From an uncultured Collinsella sp. (GTDB lineage: Bacteria > Actinomycetota > Coriobacteriia > Coriobacteriales > Coriobacteriaceae), in NCBI GenBank assembly GCA_902494855.1, contig CABUVC010000035.1, positions 1 through 11,854 on the forward strand: a stretch of 11,854 nt of DNA, given 5' to 3'. Every line of letters begins with the position of its first letter. Positions within the stretch are counted from its first letter, which is position 1. The translations under genes were made by a program, and so were the position numbers. Below are positions 6,808-11,854 of the stretch, one piece after another. The notes below the pieces were generated by a model. It ran no database searches and was not told the DNA's origin. It saw only the letters and a list, made by a program, of their open reading frames with translations.

Positions 6808-6840
6808 GATGCGGCAAAGAGACTGACCCTCTATCACCTA
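6808..6840. repeat. Degenerate copy of the CTGTCCCTTT-family palindrome (copy C)
   Basis: Aligned without gaps to 3080-3112, this stretch is identical at 24 of 33 positions, including CAAAGAG, CTG, CCCT and TCAC, and about half of the differences are transitions. The arms no longer pair well. The complement of TCA at 6834-6836 is the TGA stop codon of the Tet(M)-like gene. That is the mirror-equivalent position to the TGA stop used by trmL in copy A. Confidence 0.55.
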
Positions 6841-8837
6841 TGGCCGAAAAACTCGGCGTCCGCCGCTCGCCAGGGGCGGAAGGTGGCGGGATCGACCTTT
6901 ACATGAGCTGCGGCGGGTACGTCGTACCATTTGACCGTGTAGCCGGTGCCGTGAGAGCAAAAGACCGAGTCGGGCGTGTTGGGCAGATCGGCCTCGGGCT
7001 CATAGGCGGCCGTCTCGATTACGCACTCGGCATCATGGCAAGGCGCATAGCCGGCGAACTCCAGGTACAGATGCCCACGACCACTCGTGTAGGCAGCCAC
7101 CTCCAGCGCGTAATCCTGCACCTCAGATGCCGGCACGCGACCCACAAGCTTCGCCCGGTCTCCCGCCATCGTCGGCGGCTCGTACTCGGCACCCATGCGC
7201 GTGGCATCCGAGAGCGCCCGGCCCACGCACTCCCCCGGCACCTCGAGCTCAAAGCGATACCACGGCTCCAACAGCACCGCCGCGCCGGCCTCACGCGCCT
7301 GCATGAGCCCCTGGCGAATCGCGCGGTACGTGGCCTGGCGAAAATCGCCGCCCTCGGTGTGTTTGGCATGCGCGCGGCCACCCGTGAGCGTAATGCGCAC
7401 ATCGGTGATGGGCGAGCCGGTCAGCGCACCCAGATGATCGCGCTCCATGGCGTTGGTGAGCGCCAGACGCTGCCAGTTAAGATCGAGCTCGTCGGTCGAG
7501 GTCACGGTGCCAAACTGCACGCCCGAGCCCGCCGGCAACGGCTCCAGGCGCAGATGCACCTCGGCATAGTGGCGCAGTGGCTCAAAGTGGCCCACGCCCT
7601 CGACCGGCTGCGAAATAGTCTCCTTATAGAGAATGCCGCCGGGCTCAAACTCGACCGCAAGGCCAAAACGATCGGCCAACACCCGCTGCACGACCTCGAG
7701 CTGCACGGCGCCCATCAACTGCAGGTGAATCTGCTCCAGATGCGTATTCCAGCTTACGCCGAGCATGGGATCTTCGTCCGCTAACTCAGTCAGCGCTTTG
7801 AACACCGCGTGGACATCGTGTTCGCCCGGAAGCACCGTATAGGTGAGGACCGGCGCAATGACAGGCGCATCGCCCGCGGGCTCCGCGCCCAGGGCGTCCC
7901 CCGGGCGAACGTGCGCAAGACCCGTCACGGCACAAATACCGCCAGCAGCAACTTCTTGAGCAAGCTCATACTTCTCGCCGTTATAGATGCGCACCTGGTC
8001 GATCTTTTGCTCCCAAGTGGAGGCGCCAGAGCATCCCTCGACAACTTGCTTTGCACGCAGTACACCGCCCGTCACCTTGACCCAGGCAAGACGCTCGCCA
8101 CGGTCTCCACGACTCACGCGGTAGACACGCGCGGCGAACTCCTGGGGCCATGTTCGCTCGTGCATCAGAGTACACATGCCGTCGAGTAGCTCGTCCACAC
8201 CTCGGTCCTTGAGCGCCGAGCCAGCAAAGCAGGGAAAGAGCTTGCGCTCGGCAACCATGCGCGACAGCGTTGCGACAGAAAGCTCACCCGCATCAAGAAA
8301 CTCCTCGAGCGCCGCCTCGTCCAACGCAGCAGCGTCCTCCTGAACGGCGCCGCCCGCCAGCAGTTCGTTGGCATCCAGACAGCCCTCGGAAAGACGTTGC
8401 CCAAGTTGTGCCAGCAAAACATCGCGGCCGGGATTCTCCAAATCGATTTTGTTGATATAGATGAACGTCGGGATGTCATAGCGCGCAAGCAGGCGCCACA
8501 GGGTTTCGGTGTGCCCCTGTACGCCATCGTTGGCGCCTACCACCAGAATCGCGTAGTCCAGGGCACGCAGCGTGCGCTCCGCCTCGGCAGAAAAATCGAC
8601 ATGCCCCGGTGCATCCACGAGCATGACGTGGGTTTCACCGTGGTCGAGCACAGCCTGTGACGAGAAGATCGTGATACCGCGCTCGCGCTCGATCGCGTTA
8701 GTGTCCAGATGCGAATCGCCATCGTCCACGCGGCCGCGCTTGCGAATACGACCCGCGTTGAACAGCATGGCCTCAGCCAGCGTGGTCTTGCCGGCATCGA
8801 CATGCGCCAAGATTCCAACGACCGCTTGCTTCGACAT
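6834..8837 (-). CDS. Tet(M)/EF-G-like ribosome-protection-type translational GTPase
   Basis: The product has 667 residues; Tet(M) and Tet(O) have about 640. The GTPase domain is intact: AHVDAGKT (11-18), RERGIT (51-56), DAPGH (75-79), NKID (129-132) and GSA (206-208). Domains II, III, IV and V follow, with segments such as TYTVLPGEHDVHAVFKAL and the domain III QLMGAVQLEV that align by eye to Tet(M). These factors bind the ribosome and, in true Tet proteins, expel tetracycline. At the domain IV tip (482-500) the Tet(M) SPV loop is absent, and His490 aligns with the EF-G tip histidine. Resistance is therefore uncertain. Start ATG 8837 has GAGGAGA (complement of 8841-8847) three bases upstream; extension to 8906 is unsupported. 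The stop lies in a repeat. Confidence 0.85.
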   Translation of the reverse strand: MSKQAVVGILAHVDAGKTTLAEAMLFNAGRIRKRGRVDDGDSHLDTNAIERERGITIFSSQAVLDHGETHVMLVDAPGHVDFSAEAERTLRALDYAILVVGANDGVQGHTETLWRLLARYDIPTFIYINKIDLENPGRDVLLAQLGQRLSEGCLDANELLAGGAVQEDAAALDEAALEEFLDAGELSVATLSRMVAERKLFPCFAGSALKDRGVDELLDGMCTLMHERTWPQEFAARVYRVSRGDRGERLAWVKVTGGVLRAKQVVEGCSGASTWEQKIDQVRIYNGEKYELAQEVAAGGICAVTGLAHVRPGDALGAEPAGDAPVIAPVLTYTVLPGEHDVHAVFKALTELADEDPMLGVSWNTHLEQIHLQLMGAVQLEVVQRVLADRFGLAVEFEPGGILYKETISQPVEGVGHFEPLRHYAEVHLRLEPLPAGSGVQFGTVTSTDELDLNWQRLALTNAMERDHLGALTGSPITDVRITLTGGRAHAKHTEGGDFRQATYRAIRQGLMQAREAGAAVLLEPWYRFELEVPGECVGRALSDATRMGAEYEPPTMAGDRAKLVGRVPASEVQDYALEVAAYTSGRGHLYLEFAGYAPCHDAECVIETAAYEPEADLPNTPDSVFCSHGTGYTVKWYDVPAAAHVKVDPATFRPWRAADAEFFGHR

Positions 8838-8897
8838 GGCTCTCCTCTTATTGCAAGCCCATCGCACGCGGCAACGGGCATCCTCGTTCCACACTGG

Positions 8898-8926
8898 ATG
8901 ATACAATTAACGGGCCGGCGGGCGAA
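8898..8926 (-). promoter_or_regulatory. Possible promoter of the Tet(M)-like gene
   Basis: On the - strand, TATCAT (complement of 8898-8903) is preceded at 17 bases by TTCGCC (complement of 8921-8926). The -10 matches five of six and the -35 three of six. Transcription would start near 8891, giving a leader of about 55 bases. The call is weak. Confidence 0.3.
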
Positions 8927-9025
8927 GCGGGCCCTATCCCCCGACCGAGCTCATCGCCCTGCGTTGCCGCGCGGCGATTTTCGTAGGTTCGCGCCTTGCG
9001 AAAGCCGGCTTGCAAAACAGCGCAG

Positions 9026-9063
9026 CGAACGAAAATAGCCCCACCCGGGGCCATTTTCGTTCG
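9026..9063 (-). terminator. Terminator-like hairpin after the GNAT gene
   Basis: Arms 9026-9042 and 9047-9063 form a 17-bp stem around a four-base loop. The one irregular pair (9037 with 9052) is G-U in - strand RNA but A-C in + strand RNA, so the structure is best for - strand transcripts. It lies 29 bases after the acetyltransferase stop. The GC core is followed by ATTTTC, which doubles as the U tract. Confidence 0.7.
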
Positions 9064-9091
9064 TGCAAATTGTTGATACGCGTCCCCGCTC

Positions 9092-9580
9092 TTATGCCTC
9101 ACGCAGCCAATCGAACGCGACACGCGCCGTGCCGTCGGACACATAGACGATGCCGGCGCGCTTAAACCCGGCCTTGAGGCTCGCACCCTGCATGGGCAGG
9201 TTGTCCTGATGCGTGTCGATACGCAGGTGATCGGCACGCTCTTTGGCAAAGGCAAACATCGCGGCCGCGATACCGTGTACGGCGCCATCGGATGCCACAC
9301 GGTGCAGCACGGCGTACGGAGTGTCGCTGCGCCATTGACCATCCTCAATTACGTCATAGCACTCGTCCGGGCCCGGTAAAAAGGCAAACGTCGCCACCAC
9401 GCGACCGTCGACTTCGCACACATAGCTGCCACCAGCGGCGATATCGGCTGCCAGCTGCTCGGCAGAAGGCGTGCCCTCGGGCCATTGCGTGGCGTTGCCA
9501 TGCGCGCGCATAAAGGCGCGGGCAGCGTCGTAGATAGCCATGACGGCGGGAATGTCGGTATCGAGGGTTTTTCTGATCAT
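9092..9580 (-). CDS. GNAT-family N-acetyltransferase
   Basis: This 162-residue soluble protein has the GNAT fold and transfers acetyl from acetyl-CoA to an amine of unknown identity. It opens with the typical IRKTLDTDIPAVMAIYDAAR helix. The motif A region is VLHRVASDGAVHGIAAAMFAFA (91-112), followed by LRIDTHQDN (119-127) and the motif B helix MQGASLKAGFKRAG (130-143), the usual 'N...L.K.GF' ending. Length is normal for a single GNAT domain. ATG 9580 is chosen; a GTG at 9583 is equally reachable from the weak GTGAGG site and would add one residue. It is divergent from the zinc-ribbon gene, with an inverted repeat between them. It resembles uncharacterised acetyltransferases of gut Firmicutes and Actinobacteria. 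Confidence 0.88.
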   Translation of the reverse strand: MIRKTLDTDIPAVMAIYDAARAFMRAHGNATQWPEGTPSAEQLAADIAAGGSYVCEVDGRVVATFAFLPGPDECYDVIEDGQWRSDTPYAVLHRVASDGAVHGIAAAMFAFAKERADHLRIDTHQDNLPMQGASLKAGFKRAGIVYVSDGTARVAFDWLREA

Positions 9581-9602
9581 CACGCGGCGGCCTCACGTTT
9601 AT

Positions 9603-9632
9603 TGGTATCACTTTGATTGAGCAATGATACCA
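9603..9632. promoter_or_regulatory. Inverted repeat in the divergent GNAT/zinc-ribbon promoter region
   Basis: TGGTATCA (9603-9610) and TGATACCA (9625-9632) form perfect 8-bp arms separated by 14 bases, so their centres are 22 bp (about two helical turns) apart. The site lies in the 77-base gap between two divergently transcribed genes, where an operator for both could sit. On the - strand the arm at 9625-9632 also gives a -10-like TGGTATCAT. Confidence 0.45.
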
Positions 9633-9657
9633 GCGTTTGAAGAGGGGCGCGAAGCAG

Positions 9658-9954
9658 ATGGGAAGCAAAAAGCGAGCCGCCTGGTCAAAGGCCAAAAGCG
9701 AGTTTTTGGGCGCTGCCACCGGCGGCGATATGAGCGACCTGTTTGCGCGCGAGGACGAGCGTCGCGACGCCTTGGACGCCGAGCGCGATGAGACTTGGCG
9801 CTACAAGTCGTGCGAGCGCAAAAACCGTTACGACACGCGCGCCGAGGCCGAGGCAGTTATGGCCGACTGCGAAAACCGCGGGCGGCGTGGTTTGGCCTGC
9901 TACAAATGCGAATACTGCGGTGGATGGCACCTGACGTCGCACCCATGGAAATAG
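9658..9954 (+). CDS. Small zinc-ribbon-like protein ending in a CxxCxxC/GWHLTS motif
   Basis: The product is 98 residues, charged and soluble. The N-terminal half is rich in Lys, Arg, Asp and Glu and looks helical or disordered. The C-terminal half has Cys52 in KSCERKNRYDTRAEAEA, then CYKCEYCGGWHLTSH (81-95) with Cys81, 84, 87 and His91, 95. The pattern 'C..K..Y.T..EA' followed by 'Y.C..C.GWHLTS' recurs in small actinobacterial and phage proteins of unknown role and probably binds one zinc ion. ATG 9658 is used with AGAGGGG (9641-9647) ten bases upstream. A TTG at 9637 in the same frame would add seven residues but lacks a ribosome site. It converges on rsmJ with a 48-base gap. Confidence 0.75.
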   Translation: MGSKKRAAWSKAKSEFLGAATGGDMSDLFAREDERRDALDAERDETWRYKSCERKNRYDTRAEAEAVMADCENRGRRGLACYKCEYCGGWHLTSHPWK

Positions 9955-9968
9955 ACGCCGCATCGGCA

Positions 9969-9987
9969 CGGCGCTAGCGAAGCGCCG
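9969..9987. terminator. Weak bidirectional hairpin between convergent genes
   Basis: CGGCGCT (9969-9975) and AGCGCCG (9981-9987) form a 7-bp GC-rich stem with a five-base loop. It sits in the 48-base gap between the zinc-ribbon stop and the rsmJ stop. There is no T run on either strand, so a terminator role is tentative. Confidence 0.35.
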
Positions 9988-10002
9988 GTAATCGCACGCA
10001 AG

Positions 10003-10707
10003 TTACGGGCGCGACGGCACTAAAACATCGTAACGAACTGCCTTGCCCGCAAGTTGATAGCTCGGCTTAACGCCGGCAAGCAGCGGCCCCTTCACCGGTC
10101 GCTTGATAACCACCTTGCGCGGATGCACCGCAAGCGCAGCTTCGACCAGCGTCTCCTCATCGGCGCACGGCTGTTCCAGATGATGTAGGAGCTGGAACTT
10201 CTTTTTGACCGCCGCACTTTTAGTACGCTCGGGAAACATGGGGTCCAGATACACCACGTCGGGAGCCGCGAGCTCGCCCTGCCCGATCAGCTCAGCTGTA
10301 TGGCGAAGGCCGGTAATACTGTCCTCGCCCGCATGTAAGCGCATGCGCGCCACGGCTGTCGCAAGCGCCGGATCATCCGCCGCGCGATCCAAAGCATCCT
10401 TGAGGAGTGCCGCGATCACGCAATCCTGCTCATACAGATCGACGGTAAAGCCCGCGGCCGCCAGCAGCAGCGAATCCTCGCCAAAGCCTGCCGTAGCGTC
10501 AATCGCCCATGGTCGCTCGATGCCCTTTGTGCGCGCAGCCTTCACCAACAGCTCTTGCTGCAGACGGCCCTGCTTGAGTCGCGGCAGCATGCGGCCAAAA
10601 TCGGCACGCAGCTCCATCGTGCCGTCGGTGAGCGTGAGGCCCTCGGGCTTCCCGGTCAGCTCAAGCCCCGCGGCCCGAGCAACAGAAAAGGGATCGACGA
10701 CGCCCAT
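10003..10707 (-). CDS. rsmJ: 16S rRNA (guanine(1516)-N2)-methyltransferase RsmJ
   Basis: The 234-residue product is a Rossmann-fold S-adenosylmethionine methyltransferase. By family it methylates N2 of G1516 in 16S rRNA of the small subunit. The SAM-binding motif IDATAGFGEDS is at 69-79, the acidic ribose-contact region LYEQD at 91-95, and the catalytic-type motif YLDPMFP at 153-159. The latter is followed by the RsmJ-typical KSAAVKKKFQLL (163-174). A C-terminal IKRPVKGPLL (201-210) also fits RsmJ. Length is close to the E. coli protein (about 250). Start ATG 10707 has AAGGAG (complement of 10713-10718) five bases upstream. A 47-residue membrane miniprotein gene ends 63 bases upstream on the same strand and may share its transcript. 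Confidence 0.88.
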   Translation of the reverse strand: MGVVDPFSVARAAGLELTGKPEGLTLTDGTMELRADFGRMLPRLKQGRLQQELLVKAARTKGIERPWAIDATAGFGEDSLLLAAAGFTVDLYEQDCVIAALLKDALDRAADDPALATAVARMRLHAGEDSITGLRHTAELIGQGELAAPDVVYLDPMFPERTKSAAVKKKFQLLHHLEQPCADEETLVEAALAVHPRKVVIKRPVKGPLLAGVKPSYQLAGKAVRYDVLVPSRP

Positions 10708-10770
10708 GGGTACTCCTTAGCAAGCAAAACGAATACGTGGGCGCCGTTCATGACGACACCCAACCGTCCG

Positions 10771-10914
10771 CTATTGTCCCACATGTGACATGGCCCACAG
10801 CATCCCAATGCAAAGCACCGCCATCAATCCCGTGCACACGGCAGCGATCACAGAATCACCCATGCGCCTTCCCAACGACCGCGGCTCATGCACTTGCCCT
10901 GCTCCGTACATCAT
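10771..10914 (-). CDS. 47-residue single-helix membrane miniprotein (hypothetical)
   Basis: The - strand ORF starts at ATG 10914, a second ATG following at once, and ends at TAG 10773-10771. A strong AAGGAGG site (complement of 10919-10925) lies four bases upstream, better than that of many longer genes here. The product has a positively charged N-terminal part with Arg12, Arg16 and Arg17 (PRSLGRRMGD), then a hydrophobic helix from about Ser21 to Met42 that includes Cys27 and Cys35, and a short tail SHVGQ. By the positive-inside rule the N-terminus should be cytoplasmic. I know no family for it. It precedes rsmJ by 63 bases. The ribosome site and amphipathic logic argue for a real gene, but homologues would be needed for certainty. 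Confidence 0.6.
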   Translation of the reverse strand: MMYGAGQVHEPRSLGRRMGDSVIAAVCTGLMAVLCIGMLWAMSHVGQ

Positions 10915-11091
10915 GGCTCCTCCTTGAGACCAGCTCTTACCATGGACCCATCATCGCAGCGCCGCGCATACGCTGCCATCGATTTGACTTACGCCCAGCT
11001 TTCCTTTTTGAAAGGTTGGGTTTGGCTGCGCGGGCTCAATGCGCTTTCAAACGCATGCATCGCCGCGTTGAACTACAATGTGCTTCACCAT

Positions 11092-11128
11092 ATGTGCAGC
11101 ACATTGGGTGCGCCAAGTTGGCGTACTC
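11092..11128 (+). promoter_or_regulatory. Two adjacent palindromes upstream of the four-helix membrane protein gene
   Basis: ATGTGC-A-GCACAT (11092-11104) is a perfect palindrome, and another ATGTGC occurs at 11078-11083. CGCCAA-G-TTGGCG (11111-11123) is a second perfect palindrome. It extends to 11106-11128 with two pairs that are G-U in the RNA, giving a possible leader hairpin. A -10-like TACAAT lies at 11074-11079 with no good -35. Operator sites or a leader structure are both possible. Confidence 0.35.
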
Positions 11129-11146
11129 GTATCGAAAGGACCAGCC

Positions 11147-11548
11147 ATGAGCTTCACTCGCAAGACTCTCAAAATCCTTGCTCTCATCTACTTTGTTTTG
11201 GGTATCGCCAGCCTCGTCACCGCCGGCGTCGGTATCGCCACGGGCGGTCTCGATTCCACGTACGGTTCGTACGCCACGCTCGCGGCGGTCGTGCTTATCG
11301 CCAAGGGCCTCGTCGACCTTGCCGCAGGCGTCGCCGGTATCAAGGGCGCCAACAAGCCTTCGCAGGTGGACGGCGCGTTTAAGCTCGGTATTGTTGCCGC
11401 GGTCGCCACGCTTGCCCAAGCGGTGCTCACGCTTCCCGCGTTTGGCGGCGACGCCATCAACTTTGGCGCCTTTGTCATCGTGGTGTACGACCTGTTCTTT
11501 GTTCAGCAGGCACACGCCGTTAAGGCCGAGAACAAGGACCGCCTGTAG
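11147..11548 (+). CDS. Four-helix integral membrane protein (hypothetical)
   Basis: The 133-residue product has four hydrophobic segments, roughly at residues 7-30, 42-64, 78-98 and 104-122. The loops are short, the N-terminus is basic (MSFTRKTLK) and the tail is charged (KAENKDRL). Small residues (Ala, Gly, Val) dominate the helices. There is no signal peptidase site and no catalytic motif. I do not recognise a characterised family; similar short four-helix proteins are common as hypothetical proteins in Coriobacteriia. ATG 11147 is preferred because AAAGGA (11135-11140) is six bases upstream; the same frame stays open back to 11078 without a ribosome site. It appears to be a single-gene unit, with palindromes upstream and a strong terminator downstream. 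Confidence 0.75.
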   Translation: MSFTRKTLKILALIYFVLGIASLVTAGVGIATGGLDSTYGSYATLAAVVLIAKGLVDLAAGVAGIKGANKPSQVDGAFKLGIVAAVATLAQAVLTLPAFGGDAINFGAFVIVVYDLFFVQQAHAVKAENKDRL

Positions 11549-11586
11549 GCACCTGTCTCCCATAGCCCCTGCTATCAAGCAGCTAA

Positions 11587-11622
11587 AAAGGGCCGATCGC
11601 GCATCTCCGCGGTCGGCCCTTT
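11587..11622 (+). terminator. Rho-independent terminator of the membrane protein gene
   Basis: Arms 11587-11600 and 11609-11622 form a 14-bp GC-rich stem containing one G-U pair, with an eight-base loop, and the right arm ends in CCCTTT. It begins 38 bases after the stop codon at 11546-11548. The A run on the left arm could let it act on both strands. Confidence 0.85.
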
Positions 11623-11638
11623 ACGTTTGCCCAGATAA

Positions 11639-11675
11639 AACCTACCAAAATAAACCTGTCCCTTTTTGGTAGGTT
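11639..11675. repeat. Palindrome sharing the CTGTCCCTTT core (copy B)
   Basis: AACCTACCAAAA (11639-11650) and TTTTGGTAGGTT (11664-11675) pair perfectly over 12 bp around a 13-base loop. The loop and right arm contain CTGTCCCTTT, the same ten bases as in copy A, although the arm sequences differ entirely. The TAA stop of the following - strand gene (complement of 11677-11679) begins one base beyond the right arm. Confidence 0.75.
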
Positions 11676-11676
11676 G

Positions 11677-11853
11677 TTAGCTGTGGCGGTACTCGGCGAT
11701 GATGAAGTCGATGTCGGTTTGAAGGGTGTCCAAATTTGCCAGGCGCTCTTTGTCGACAGGGCGCGTGCGGTAGTAGTACGGCGTCATCTGGAACACCGCC
11801 TCGACGTCGGCCTGGGTCTGGAGCGTAATATTCGCAGATACCCGCTGCGTTCC
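11677..11853 (-). CDS. C-terminal part of a probable RlmA-like 23S rRNA guanine-N1 methyltransferase
   Basis: The - strand is open from the window edge to a TAA at 11679-11677 and gives 58 residues; the start lies outside. The segment FQMTPYYYRTRP (21-32), followed about 15 residues later by LQTDIDFIIAEYR, matches my recollection of the end of RlmA family proteins. There an 'xMTPxxWR' motif precedes a final 'xTDxxI' strand. RlmA methylates G745 or G748 in domain II of 23S rRNA, and in some species the modification affects sensitivity to macrolide-type drugs. The SAM-binding and zinc parts are not in the window, so this rests on the tail only. The stop codon is flush with palindrome copy B. 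Confidence 0.55.
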   Translation of the reverse strand, partial: GTQRVSANITLQTQADVEAVFQMTPYYYRTRPVDKERLANLDTLQTDIDFIIAEYRHS

Positions 11854-11854
11854 G

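Noticed and set aside
6561..7784. 407-codon open frame on the + strand
   Set aside because: It is antisense to the AAA gene start and the Tet(M)-like gene, has no ribosome site or recognisable domain, and has the composition of a shadow frame.
8838..8906. 23-residue N-terminal extension of the Tet(M)-like protein
   Set aside because: It would place the excellent GAGGAGA site inside the gene. The family begins a few residues before the P-loop, as with the start at 8837.
8912..8934. GC-rich GGGCC/GGCCC hairpin upstream of the Tet(M)-like gene
   Set aside because: It has only a 5-bp outer stem, no T run, and overlaps the best promoter candidate. Ordinary GC-rich sequence explains it.
10773..10790. 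TGTCCCACATGTGACA near the miniprotein stop, considered as a fourth copy of the palindrome family
   Set aside because: It shares short words (TGTCCC, GTGACA) but lacks the CTGTCCCTTT core and has no long paired arms, so it is within chance similarity.
10888..11382. 164-codon + strand frame starting in the gap before the membrane protein gene
   Set aside because: The first half has no ribosome binding site, and the second half is an Arg/His-rich shadow of the membrane protein gene in another frame. A decayed gene in 10942-11080 cannot be excluded but has no support.
1..11854. CRISPR array, tRNA/rRNA gene or insertion sequence
   Set aside because: No regularly spaced repeats of 20 bases or more, no tRNA-like cloverleaf with T-loop consensus and no transposase frame were seen. 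The only repeats are the short palindromes and the 10-bp triplet.

Overview
The window is GC-rich, gene-dense chromosomal DNA. Genes average about one per kilobase with mostly short gaps, clear AGGAG-type ribosome binding sites, and strong GC bias at third codon positions that opens long antisense shadow frames. The protein sequences and the 'CTGTCCCTTT' palindromes suggest a gut actinobacterium of the Coriobacteriia, perhaps Collinsella-like. That placement is inference from style and recall, not a database result. No tRNA, rRNA, CRISPR array, transposase or phage gene was seen, and no gene-free stretch exceeds 300 bases.

Layout. Bases 1-117 hold the tail of an unidentified + strand gene. 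Next comes a + strand run: a flavodoxin-fold oxidoreductase with a four-cysteine Fe-S motif (192-815), an ArsC/Spx-fold protein lacking the active cysteine (833-1174), a COG0523/CobW-type GTPase metallochaperone (1261-2391), a strong terminator (2431-2465), and the wobble-base tRNA methylase TrmL with an unusual acidic insertion (2487-3086). A perfect palindrome (3079-3113) separates trmL from a convergent - strand block. That block is a short UvrA-type ABC ATPase (3116-5629), overlapped by 8 nt by an AAA ATPase (5622-6740). Upstream of these, also on the - strand, lie a Tet(M)/EF-G-like translational GTPase (6834-8837) and a GNAT acetyltransferase (9092-9580). A small zinc-ribbon protein (9658-9954) is divergent from the acetyltransferase. 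The rRNA methylase RsmJ (10003-10707, -) follows, with a 47-residue membrane miniprotein upstream of it (10771-10914, -). A four-helix membrane protein (11147-11548, +) ends at a terminator, and the 3' end of a probable RlmA-like rRNA methyltransferase (-) closes the window.

How the genes fit together. Several act on the translation apparatus: TrmL on tRNA, RsmJ and the RlmA-like protein on rRNA, and the ribosome-protection-like GTPase on the ribosome. The AAA ATPase and short UvrA form a translationally coupled pair behind a promoter made of three exact-period 10-bp repeats, and may be a nucleic-acid-handling or resistance module. The most unusual non-coding signal is a dispersed palindrome family with core CTGTCCCTTT. 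It has three members (3079-3113, 6808-6840, 11639-11675), each touching the stop codon of a gene. In two of them the mirror-equivalent trinucleotide of the palindrome is itself the stop codon.
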